Source: Spongilla lacustris (Eukaryota; Porifera; Demospongiae; Spongillida; Spongillidae). Taken from it: a stretch of 64,000 bases of DNA. Positions 54,928 through 64,000 of this stretch are shown in pieces (positions within the stretch are counted from its first letter, which is position 1; each line of letters starts with the position of its first letter). The stretch covers positions 11,345,150-11,409,149 of the forward strand of contig OX442417.1 of NCBI GenBank assembly GCA_949361645.1, in the 5' to 3' direction. Under the pieces are notes generated by a model that was given only the letters and a program-made list of their open reading frames with translations, was not told where the DNA came from and did no database searches. Both the position numbers and the translations under genes were made by a program.

Positions 54928-56701
54928 ATGGCATCTGTAATGAAGAAAGTGTGGGTTCAGTTTGAAGGGGAAATGCCAATAAGGGTCACTTTTGACCCTT
55001 CTGCTGATATATATAATTTGATAGAGAAAGCTATTGAATATGCAAAAAAAAGGTATCATACAGGACAAATAGAGCTCAAGAAAGAGAACAATGTGCTAGA
55101 TGTACAAAGCACTATTGTTTCAGAAATGACAGAGGACTGGGGGACTTATGGAAGGCCATTTGTTCTACACCCAGTGGCAGGTATGTATATATGTGTCCAT
55201 CCATCCAGAAATATTTTGGAGAAGTAGTCTTTGTTCTTGCATACATAAGTATCTTTATGCAAGCGAATCTGTTAATTTGCGAGTATATAAAAATTTATGA
55301 AAAAATTATTCAAAGTTGTACCATATGCAATTGCTTTTACTTTAGGTATTCAACTGTGTAACCCTGTGCATGGTATGGATCCTATAGAAGCATTCAAGGT
55401 CCCTCCACCCAAAACGGCTCCATCATCTACAGTCTTCACTACACCAGAAGAGATAGTATCGCAGATGCAAGCTCAAGTGCTTAGAAAGGAACATTTTGTC
55501 TCAATTCTAGGTGCTGAAGCAGTTGATTCTTTGGGGTTTGATTGGAGTATGTTAGAAGACCCTGCAATTCCTTTTGCTGATTCGCGTAGAATTTCTACTA
55601 TGAGTCATTTACATACAAAATTGCTTGGCTTTGCCCGCAAAAGGTATGATGCAGATTTTGTTCATCTTCGTAGCCAGGTTTTGAATTTGTGTTACCTTAT
55701 TTCAACTGCATGCAACGACAGGCTCGAAATGATTGTACAGCAATATTTTGGCTCTTGTTTTCCCGGTTCAAGTGTAGAATGCGATGCTAAAGCCGGAGGT
55801 ATTCAGCTTGGTTGTCAAGTGAATGTAGACTTAGCGACTGGAGAGAAAAGAAAATATTATGTCAAAACGCATTCTGCAGGGCTTCTTTTTTCTAAAAGCA
55901 CAGCTGCTAAACCTGTTCACCCTCAAGAATTAATGGTTTATAAAGTTCTCGAACGCCTGGGCTTTGGCTGTGAAACCCATTTTTTGCAAAGATGTCTTGA
56001 AGATGTTTATATTGCCACACTAGATGCGGGACATGGTGGAAGTTTTAGTACATTTGCAAAAGCAACAGGTGGGGCAGAAAAAGTTGGAGATGAGGTTTAT
56101 GGCCAAACTCTATGGGGCACCCTATAATCGAGATTCAAGTCTTAATGATTGGAATGCGATTGAAGCTATTGTTCAGAGCGATGCAGTTGCTCAAAACTTT
56201 TTGCTGCAAGTCGCATCTTTAGACATGCTTTCACGTATTCTTCGACTTCGTGATTTACTCAATAATGCCGATAATTTTGGATTTTTAATCACTGAAGCGG
56301 CAATGCCATTTTTGAAAGTTATTGATTTTCGTTTAGCACATGACACAATTATCACTGTAAACTATGATCATTTTGGAGGATTCTTGGTTGGAAATGGTTT
56401 TTATAATTATGCTGGATCCCATCGAGCAATGCGTTATGGGTTGTGTGATAGACCTACAGAAGAGAGAGTCAGAGCAGCTCTTCTTGTATTAACAGCGGGT
56501 GCCTTAGCCCAATTACATGAATGCGTGGAATTAGCTAATCAAGATGTTCGTAACTATATAAATTCAACCGAGGTATTTGCTGATTGTATTCCTGATATGA
56601 TGAGACAGTTAGATTCATTTTGTGAAGTTTTGCATCACAACATCACATTTTTTACTGAACAGCTGCAGTCTTGGAAACCTGAAGAGGGTACGAAAGCTTA
56701 A
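54928..56701 (+). CDS. Crinkler-like effector, ubiquitin-like header plus kinase-like body (unit 4)
   Basis: Exon 1 (54928-55180) encodes an 84-residue header (KKVWVQFEGEMPIRVTFD, SEMTEDWGTYGRPFVLHP) that I read as the ubiquitin-like header of Crinkler/CR effectors. The intron 55181-55345 has GTATGT and TTTACTTTAG and matches phase 1. Exon 2 begins at 55346 and continues to about 56127. A one-base frame change between about 56090 and 56127 separates it from the second body frame, which stops at 56701. Body motifs: RKYYVKTHSAG (possible ATP lysine), HPQELMVYKVLERLGFG, LRDLLNNADNFGF and KVIDFRLAHD, a D-x2-L-x2-N-x-D pattern followed by an IDF acidic residue, as in HipA/FAM20-type atypical kinases. 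CR effectors are intracellular toxins or host-interaction proteins in other taxa. The frame change means this copy may be broken unless it is a sequencing error. Confidence 0.65.
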
Positions 56702-56999
56702 CTGGCTTGCTTCGTCATTTTTTTATTTTCGTTTATGGCTGTACTCTACCTGATAGGCTTATAGTCCAATTGTTGGATTGTCATTGTTTAGTTACGTAGT
56801 ATAATGTAATTGTGTGATGTAATTGTTGTATTTCACGTGATTAATTGAGGACTAGATCGTGGCTACCTCGAGTGTTCGCCCTTCGGAATATCCACGGCAA
56901 GCGCTGTTCGTACATGGTCCTTCGAGTCGAGGAATGGAACTAAAGAGTTTAGAAATGTGCATTTGAGCAATGAGCGGGGAGATTACAAAAAAGAAGCGT
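56702..56999. other. Unit 4 tail and junction to retrotransposon remnant
   Basis: Similarity to the other unit tails ends near 56772 (GGCTTATAGTCCAATT). After that comes unrelated sequence before the gag remnant. Confidence 0.6.
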
Positions 57000-58085
57000 G
57001 TTAGAGCGGCCATAAGGCTACGGTAGGAAGGATCATCGCGGACGTCAAAACCGGGTTAGACGTGCGAAAACAAAGTATTCCGAAACTAGAACAGCAACGA
57101 AAGAAGCTTCGGGAAAAGTATGAGATTATCCGGAAGCTAGATGGCGAGATTCAAGGTCAACTCGAAGCTGAAGTTGAAGTTAGCAATGAGATTGAGCAAG
57201 CTGACATCTATAGCGATGAGATTGAACTCACCTTGATACTTCTGGATGAAGCCCTCACTGCGGCCGAAGATTCCTGATGATCGCTACAGCTACAATGCAC
57301 GCTGAACCCGCTGGAAGGGAGACGAGGAATCAGCCTATTGTTTCATGGTTCTCCTACTCGCAAATCCAATGACAATGCTCGTGTTTCACCTACACCTTCA
57401 TCAGTCCCTGACAGAATCTGCACCACTAATAAGGTAAAGGTACCAAAGTTGAGTCTCAGGAAGTTCGAGGGCGACCTGACATCGTGGGCAACATTCTGGG
57501 ATTCCTACGAGTCCTCAATCCATCTCAACCCGGACCTATCTTCCGTTCACAAATTCAACTATCTCCACTCTCTTGTGGACGATATTGCTGCTGAAGCCAT
57601 AGCTGGACTTGCCCTAACATCAGAAGAAGCGATAGCGCTATGAAGAAGAGATTTGGAAATAAGCAGCAGCAAATTAGCAAACACATGGATATACTGCTTC
57701 ACCTTGAGCCCCTTGCATCACCTCACAATATAAAGGGCTTGCAACATCTGTTTGACAAGGTAGAAGCACAAGTACGAAGCTTGAAGGCATTAGGTGTGGA
57801 TCCTGCATCCTATGGCAGTTTATTGTCCTGAATTCTTCTGAGCAAGATTCCACAAGAGCTTTGCCTCATCAGCCGTGAGGTCCCACAGGACAAATGGGAG
57901 CCATTCTGAAGATAATCGAGTGAGAGGTAGAAGCTAGGGAAAGGGCAGTAGATTCCAGTGTTACAAAGAAGCCGAATGCTAGGAATTCCACTGCAGCTTC
58001 ACTATTAGCAAGTGTTGCTAGATCTGACCATGGGACTTGCTGCTACTGCAAACAGGATCATCAGTCAGCTCATTGTACGTGAGTG
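57000..58085 (+). pseudogene. BEL/Pao retrotransposon gag remnant
   Basis: Three successive plus frames: a charged coiled-coil-like N-part (57062-57277); VPKLSLRKFEGDLTSWATFW, then FNYLHSLVDDIAAEAIAGLA (57338-57643); and KRFGNKQQQISKHMDILLHL with VRSLKALGVDPASYGSLLS (57640-57831). This order is the DUF1759-type gag of BEL/Pao elements. Further on TCCYCKQDHQSAHCT gives a zinc-knuckle-like C-x2-C-x3-H-x4-C. Frame shifts and stops separate the parts, and no protease, reverse transcriptase or LTR was found. The remnant ends near 58090, where another repeat begins. Confidence 0.85.
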
Positions 58086-58103
58086 ACAGACATTGAAGAG
58101 AAG

Positions 58104-58640
58104 ACTATTTTCAACACTTCATACTACTACAGTGCCGTCCACCCACAAGTTCACACTCGCGCGCGCGTGTATTCGAGTCGAGCGCGAGTCACTTAGCGAG
58201 TGCAATTAGCCCTCGATACGCGCGCTGTTGCGAGCGTCACTCAAATACCTATTTACGGCATACCTACAGATGATTACGTTAGTTTCAAGCTATTAACAGT
58301 ATACGTTTTTGTTCCAGCTGTTTTGCTTTGAGTTAAGGCGCGCGAGTTATTATTGCACTCGATCGAGTCGCGCGCGAGTCGAGCGCGTGTCGAGTGCGAG
58401 TCGAGCGCGCGCGAGTGTGAACTTGTGGGTGGACGGCACTGTACACCATTTCTCTATGGTAAAATACATTTTGGGGTCTTGCACTTGCTCCATTCCAGGA
58501 TCGTGCCCCAAGGGGTTCAAACTCGAAATAACTTTTGGTAGCTGCATTCAAATCGCTTCAAATCTGGTTTTTAGGTAGAGGTCCTCAAGCTATTGATTTT
58601 GTTCTGTTTGTTAATTTTTATGTCATCTGTTACGGAGATA
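58104..58640. repeat. Half copy of the 269-1094 fold-back family, split by a MITE
   Basis: TTTTCAACACTTCATAC (58109-58125) and CACCATTTCTCTATGGTAAA (58444 on) are adjacent in the element at 269, but here they are separated by the 312-bp MITE. Similarity continues to TTAATTTTTATGTCATCTGT near 58635. Only one arm is present. Confidence 0.85.
58130..58441. mobile_element. 312-bp Tc1/mariner-type MITE, TA-flanked
   Basis: Ends CAGTGCCGTCCACCCACAAG and its reverse complement, continuing TTCACACTCGCGCGCG. TA flanks lie at 58128-58129 and 58442-58443. It inserted into the fold-back repeat and belongs to the same terminus family as 38399-39309. The interior is CGCGAG-rich. Confidence 0.92.
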
Positions 58641-59814
58641 AAGCTGTGCAAAGTACAAGTGCATGAACCGCTTCCATTCACCGAAGCACATTCAACTACA
58701 TTCTGTTAGCTGGGACATTTATAATAACAGCCACACCCACACCCACTGTGAGCAATGTTATCATGTGATTTTTTGTCGTTAAGTAGTCAGGGGACCTGAA
58801 TTGTTTACTTCAGAACTGAACTTCAAGTTTTAGAGGTGCGTATGATTTCGAACGGTGTGAAGACCAAGATATAAGATGGAATTTGACAAAGACGTTTGTG
58901 ATCAGTTCGTGGCTGTGCAAATGGCAAGGTGTGTGCCATTCCTCCTTTAATTCCTCTTCTCTTCTATCCACCCCTCCCTCGGTGTCTGCAGGGGAGGGGG
59001 CTGGCCTCGGGAACTGTGCCCCTCCCCTTTTGGAGCACAAGTGGACCAACCTTCGTGGGATCATGTACCATCTCACAACATACCAGAAGTACATGAGCGA
59101 GTGCATCCTCAAGCAAGATAGATGGTCATGAAGCAGACCAACAGTCTATCCTGCTCCTCCCGGAAGCTATTGATTTTGTAATTAAAATCTGAATCATGCG
59201 TATAATTTTCACACTACACAATACGGTCAGAATTTCAACCCTGAAAAACACAATTGGTACAGGGTGAAAATTCCGTTACCAGGACTGGTACAGGTTTTGC
59301 AGGACTGGTTTCAAACTGGTAGGAATTGGTTGTGTAATTTTTTCACTTGCATATCTTCAGCGATATTTAGAGCATCACAGAGGTGATCGGCAATTCAATC
59401 TGAAGCAGTGTATGTAGGGGACGAATTATCCACGATATTTTGACATTGCTTTATATATGCTAACTTAGGGAGTAATAAAATATCACCGCCGTAACAGCTG
59501 TCATTCCCTCTTGTCATGTGACTGGATAGGATGGGACAACAATACGTCCAAGTGGCATGAAAGCGAGGATTGCACACTGCTGTTGCACATGATCTACGCT
59601 AAATCTATCAGGCTGACGTCAGTTGCCTGCTTGCGGACAGTGTGAATTCACTGACCAGTTGCACCACTTCAGTAGCTGGGGCAGAAAACTGGTAACTCAA
59701 GACCGTATGTAAATGTGGCATGGAGGGCTTTGAAAAGGTGCTAGGATTTTTCCCGCTTGTTTGTGCATCAGGGAATGATTTACTTTTTAAAATTGCATGG
59801 CAATTTTGCTGTGC
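58641..59814. other. No gene assigned; possible two-exon fragment at 58879-59131
   Basis: Around 58879 ATGGAATTTGACAAAGACG runs to GCAAG before GTGTGT. A pyrimidine-rich stretch with GTGTCTGCAG precedes a frame containing KWTNLRGIMYHLTTYQKYMS that stops at 59131. The phases do not join cleanly with the obvious splice sites, so I do not call a gene. The rest is unrecognised. Confidence 0.35.
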
Positions 59815-60130
59815 AAAATCGGAGTTGATACCCCCCTCCCCCCCCCGCCCAAAAAAAAGGTCATCATCACATTTAAAAGTTTTAATATTTGTAGATTTTA
59901 ATCCACCCATATATACCCCGTCGCGTACGTGTTCTGGCATACATGTACAGTACGTACCACCAGACATAATATTTAGTTATCTCTGGTACCACATGTACAC
60001 GTAAACGTACATTTTGATTAGTAATTATTATGTAGTTTGCAATACGTACGTAAGGTCACCTATCATTGATAATATAAAATTCGACCCCCCTCATCCCGAA
60101 GGCTGCAAACGTACACTGCGCGCCCATGGC
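59815..60130. repeat. Diverged copy of the 2467-2720 MITE family
   Basis: Shared blocks in the same order: GACCCCCCTCCCC-like, AAGGTCATCATCAC, AAAGTTTTAATATTTGT, AATACGTACGTAAGG, CGACCCCCCTC and GGCTGCAAACG..CGCCCATGG. It is longer than the copy at 2467. Confidence 0.6.
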
Positions 60131-61144
60131 GTACATACGCAATCGTTAAATCATCAGATTTTGCTGAATCAATTGTTGCGATTGATGTCATGTAAGTGTG
60201 TACAATCTTGCTGATGCAGCGTTGCGCGAGCAGTGTTTTGTACAGACGCCTTTTTGATTCGCATGTCTTCTTTTGTACTGTAAATGCACTCTCTTCGCGT
60301 AGAATTTACACTGAGCACATGCCTGCAAAGACGGATAGATCGCATCGCAAAATGTGATGCGATACCAGTTAAATTATTCCCTGTGCATGTGTGCACGTGT
60401 GTGTGTGTGTGCGCATGCATGTGATGATGCATGCTCTTTTTCAAATATTTGAGAATACGCAAGTGTCAAATACGTCACCATTTATATAAGCACACCTTCA
60501 AAATATACGATAGTGTATTCTTAAGAGTATATTTGAATATACTGTACTACTGCGTATATTTCATTCCATAAAATCCCACTGTTTACATAAGTATACCATA
60601 GAATTAATTCATGAGTGGTCAGTCCCGTACCCGGACCCACGTGAGGTAGGAAGGTGTGTAGGCATCGAAGTCGGAGTGCTACTTTGCTTCTATTAATGCT
60701 GCTGGACGTCAAAGGTTAGCTATATACATGTATGTCTGCTTGGTGTATATACGGCGGTAAATTTTGTGAGCGGTAGGCCGGGCCCATGGTGCATGGCTAT
60801 GGCCTATGCTAACTCGCCAGTTGAGTTTGGTCATGATCACATCGGATCCCAGTAAATGCTACAATGGAAGCAGTAGAATGCCTACACAGTAGACCTCTAT
60901 TGGACCCCTGTACAAATGTTTGTGTAGTACGATGCAAAAGTGCTCCAATTAGAAATGTGGTTAACTAACCGTGCATGTGATTTGTAGATTTTAGGCGGGC
61001 TATTTCATGGTCGTGTTGAATCGCGCTGAGATCAGGGTTTAGATCGTTAAATGGCAATAGTTCGACTTTCCAGAGTGTACAAGTTACCGGTATTATGTGT
61101 TGCAGTTGCTAAAGAATGAATTCACCTTTCTCTATTTGCACTAG
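60131..61144. other. No gene recognised; TATAC-rich repeat and a decayed Academ-like end
   Basis: 60440-60600 is a TATAC-rich repeat like those at 26850 and 61735. CAGTCCCGTACCCGGACCCA at about 60621 resembles the termini of the Academ-like family but stands alone. A GT run lies at 60398-60420. Confidence 0.5.
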
Positions 61145-61578
61145 GTTGGCAAGTGTCCTAAGTGTTCCCGTTCGGTTGAACAACCGAAATGATAGAACAG
61201 CAGGCACAATGGAGCGCGATGTAAATATAGGCCTATTCATTTGTTGTGTTTTGCTAAGGTTTTTTTTTTAACTTGCAGACTCCGACCGGACGGTACGGTA
61301 AGTGTTTAACCCGCACTGTTCCATTGTTTTAAGTCAAACATCAGAGATAGGAGACAAGAAAGGTAAGCATATCACTTACCCGATAATGTATCTGTTGCTT
61401 TATATATAGAATCATGTATAAACAGAACGAGGATATGATATGTGGTGAGTGAAATATTTTTTTTTACGATATGAATTTATTGTTCGTATTCTGTACAGGT
61501 GCCTTGGATCGAATATATGCAGATTGCCGCCTCGGACTGTTAGTTTGTTGTTCTGTTGTACATGTGCAAAATGATTAA
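61145..61578 (+). CDS. Candidate small spliced gene
   Basis: Three exons with good borders: TTTGCACTAG then 61145-61220 then GTAAAT; AACTTGCAG then 61279-61297 (19 nt) then GTAAGT; CTGTACAG then 61499 to a stop at 61578. One reading frame is open across all three, with a Met at 61209 (MERDTPTGRYG) and about 36 residues to the stop, or more if exons lie upstream. A second frame also passes but stops earlier. I do not recognise the protein, and chance splicing signals cannot be excluded. Confidence 0.3.
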
Positions 61579-61859
61579 AATTTTAAATTGACTAAACTGG
61601 ATCGGGAACGAGGGGTGGGAGTGGTAGGAGGATAATATACGGAATATAAAGCACTAGTATATGGTGACCGACAACGTAGCCACAAAGTGAATTCAACGGT
61701 TTGCTAAGCAACCACAAATGTCACGTGATCGGTTATATTTGAATATACGCACCAGCGTATATGGTTCTATACGCTGGTGTGTATATTTAAGGTGTATACT
61801 CAAATATACGCTATAGAATACGCTATCGTATAACAAAGTTTTTGCACAGTGCTGTTTGG
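61579..61859. repeat. TATAC-rich palindromic repeat
   Basis: 61735-61855 contains ACCAGCGTATATGGTTCTAT and its mirrored TATACGCTGGTGTG, and ends TTTTTGCACAGTG as at 27018. 61579-61734 shows nothing. Confidence 0.6.
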
Positions 61860-64000
61860 TGACTACTGGTTACTCTGTTGAATCTGGAGGTTGCTAAATC
61901 CTGTGTTCCTGTGTGGTGACTACTGGTTCCTGGAGATTGCTAGATCCAGTGTTCCTGTTTGGTGAGTCTGGAGGTTGCTGTTTCATGGTTGTAAGGCATG
62001 TAAGGGAGATTGGACTTTACATGTAGGCAGTGGGGTTGTCCTATGGAATATTGTTGGGGGAGGATGAAAAAGCTTGTGCTACTGTAATGTTTTGTGTGTA
62101 CAACAAGTTTTTGTTGTGTGTGCTCTCTACACTCATGGTCACCCTATACACACTCATCGCCACCTTTCTTTACACTCAAGGTCATGCTTCTTTACACTCA
62201 TGGCCTTCTTTACACTCATGGTCATCCTTCTCTGCACTCATGGTCACCCTTTTCTGCACTCATGGTCACCCTTCCTCTGTTCAGCCTGGAGGTTGCTTGA
62301 TCGTTTGTTCCTGTTTGGTGGCTACTGCTTCCTCTGTTGTAGTCTGGAGATTGCTAGATCCAGTGTCCCTGGTAAGTCTAGAGGTTGCTGGTTCATGGTT
62401 GGCAGATATGTCAGGGAGATTGGACTTTAGGCCTGCAGCGGGGGTGTCCTATGGGATATTGTTGGGGGTGGATGAAAAAGCTTGTAATGTTTTGTGTGTT
62501 GGTTTGGATTTGTATACATACAACAAGGTTGTTGTGTGTGTGCTCTCTACACTCATGGTCACCCTGCTCTACTCATGGTCACCTTTCTTTACACTCATGG
62601 CCACCCTTCTCTGTACTCATGGTCACCCTTCTTTACAGTCATGGTCACCCTTCTCTGTACTCATGGTCACCCTTCTTTACACTCATGGTCACCCTTCTCT
62701 GCACTCATGGTCACCCTTCTCTGCACTCATGGTCACCCTTCTCTGCACTCATGGTCACCCTTCTCTGCACTCATGGTCACCCTTCTCTGCACTCATGGTC
62801 ACCCTTCTCTGCACTCATGGTCACCCTTCTCGGCACTCATGGTCACCCTTCTCTGCACTAATGGTCACCGTTCTCTGCACTCATGGTTACCCTCTCTGTT
62901 CAGTTTGGAGGTTGTTTGATCGTTTGTTCCTGTTTGGTGGCTACTGGCTCCTCTGTTGCAGTCTGGAGATTGCTAGATCCAGTGTCCCTGGTGAGTCTGG
63001 AGGTTGCTGGTTCATGGTTGGCAGATATGTTTGGGAGATTGGACTTTAGGCCTGCAGCGGGGGTGTCCTATGGAATATTGTTGGGGGTGAATGAAGAAGC
63101 TTGTGCTAGGGTAATGTTATGTGTGTTGGTTTGGATTTGTACACATGCAACTAGTTCGTTGTGTGTGTACTCTTTACACTCATGGTCAGCCTTCTCTACT
63201 CATGGTCACCCTTCTTTACACTCATGGCCACCCTTCTTTGTACTCATGGTCACCTTTCTTTACAGTCATGGTCACCCTTCTTTACAGTCATGGTCACCCT
63301 TCTTTACAGTCATGGTCACCCTTCTTTACAGTCATGGTCACCCTAATTTACAGTCACGGTCACCCTTCTTTACAGTCATGGTCACCCTTCTCTGCACTCA
63401 TGGTCACCTTTCTTTACACTCATGGTCACCTTTCTCTAAACTCATGGTCACCCTTCTTTACACTCATGGTCACCCTTCTCTGTACTCATAGTCACCCTTC
63501 TCTGTACTCATGGTCACCTTTCTTTACACTCAAGGTCATGCTTCTTTGCACTCATGGTCACCCTTCTTTACACTCATGGTTGCCCTTCTTTACACTCATG
63601 GTTGCCCTTCTTTACACTCATGGTCACCCTTCTCTGTACTCATGGTCACCCTTCTTTACAGTCATGGTCACCCTTCTTTACAGACATGGTAGCCTTCTTT
63701 ACAGTCATGGTAACCCTTCTTTACACTCATGGTCACCCTTCTTTGCACTCATGGTCACCCTTCTTTACACTCATGGTCACCTTTCTTTACACTCAAGGTC
63801 ATGCTTCTTTACACTCATGGTCACCCTTCTTTACATTCATGGTCACCCTTCTCTGCACTGATGGTCATGCTTTTTTACACTCGTGGTCACCCTTCTTTAC
63901 ACTCATGGTCACCTTTCTTTACACTCAAGGTCATGCTTCTTTACACTCATGGTCACCCTTCTTTACACTCATGGTCACCTTTTTTTACACTCAAGGTCAT
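61860..64000 (+). repeat. Compound satellite, second locus (runs off the window)
   Basis: It has the same order of modules as at 36.0-38.3 kb, in three successive copies: 57-bp-type units (GGAGGTTGCT), spacer (GGATATTGTTGGGGG, GTTTTGTGTGTTGG near 62090, 62490 and 63120) and 22-bp-type units (CACTCATGGTCACCC). The last 22-bp array runs from about 63175 to the window end with variants (TTTACAGTCATGG, CACTCAAGGTCATG). The frames of 141-339 residues are artefacts of a stop-free repeat unit. Confidence 0.95.

Noticed and set aside
55297..55345. MKKLFKVVPYAIAFTL as a bacterial-type signal peptide, hinting at a gene from an endosymbiont
   Set aside because: This stretch is the 3' end of the intron between header and body; the TTTACTTTAG acceptor and phase match show it is not translated in the main product.
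58879..59131. Two-exon gene ending in KWTNLRGIMYHLTTYQKYMS
   Set aside because: The obvious donor and acceptor do not join in the frame of that segment and I recognise no family, so it is mentioned only as a possibility.
62030..63861. Large repetitive open frames (up to 339 residues) as a mucin- or silk-like protein
   Set aside because: All three plus frames are open because the 22-bp unit has no stops; there is no start context, splice structure or conserved frame.

Overview
The window is eukaryotic and animal-like: genes are split by short GT-AG introns (48 to about 190 bp), promoters carry TATA boxes, there are no operons or Shine-Dalgarno starts, and most of the sequence is transposon-derived. 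The mix (Academ-like, hAT, piggyBac, Tc1/mariner and BEL/Pao elements, Crinkler-type effector genes, very short introns) fits an early-branching animal, possibly a sponge; that is an inference. No rRNA, tRNA or CRISPR was recognised.

Layout. 0-18.8 kb: repeats and fold-back elements, one ten-finger C2H2 gene (4.2-5.05 kb, minus), a gutted Tc1/mariner, a gutted piggyBac-like element and a hAT MITE with a perfect 8-bp target duplication. 18.8-26.7 kb: the most unusual part. A minus-strand gene has a signal-peptide exon and two ordinary short exons, followed by 16 candidate micro-exons, 13 of them exactly 3 nt and all multiples of 3, each bounded by AG and a GTAAGT-like donor. Copies of its upstream region, cysteine-rich short frames, and two tandem arrays (164 and 167 bp) with splice-like borders lie beside it. 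28.6-35.2 kb: a 3,972-bp two-gene DNA transposon (RecQ-like helicase plus a DUF6589-type protein) with about 170-bp terminal repeats, next to five non-autonomous relatives, three of them nested inside each other, with 9-bp target duplications.

36.0-38.3 kb and 61.9-64.0 kb: a compound satellite made of 57-bp units, a single-copy-like spacer and 22-bp units. 38.4-39.9 kb: Tc1/mariner-type remnants. 40.2-56.8 kb: four copies of a divergent gene pair, a minus-strand hAT-like transposase and a plus-strand Crinkler-like effector with a ubiquitin-like header and an atypical kinase-like body. A piggyBac-like element sits in a TTAA of copy 2 whose empty site survives in copy 1. A three-exon host-like gene (51.6-52.2 kb) lies between copies 3 and 4. 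57.0-58.1 kb: BEL/Pao gag remnant.

The main candidates for something undescribed are the micro-exon gene locus at 18.8-26.7 kb and, second, the repeated hAT/effector pairs.
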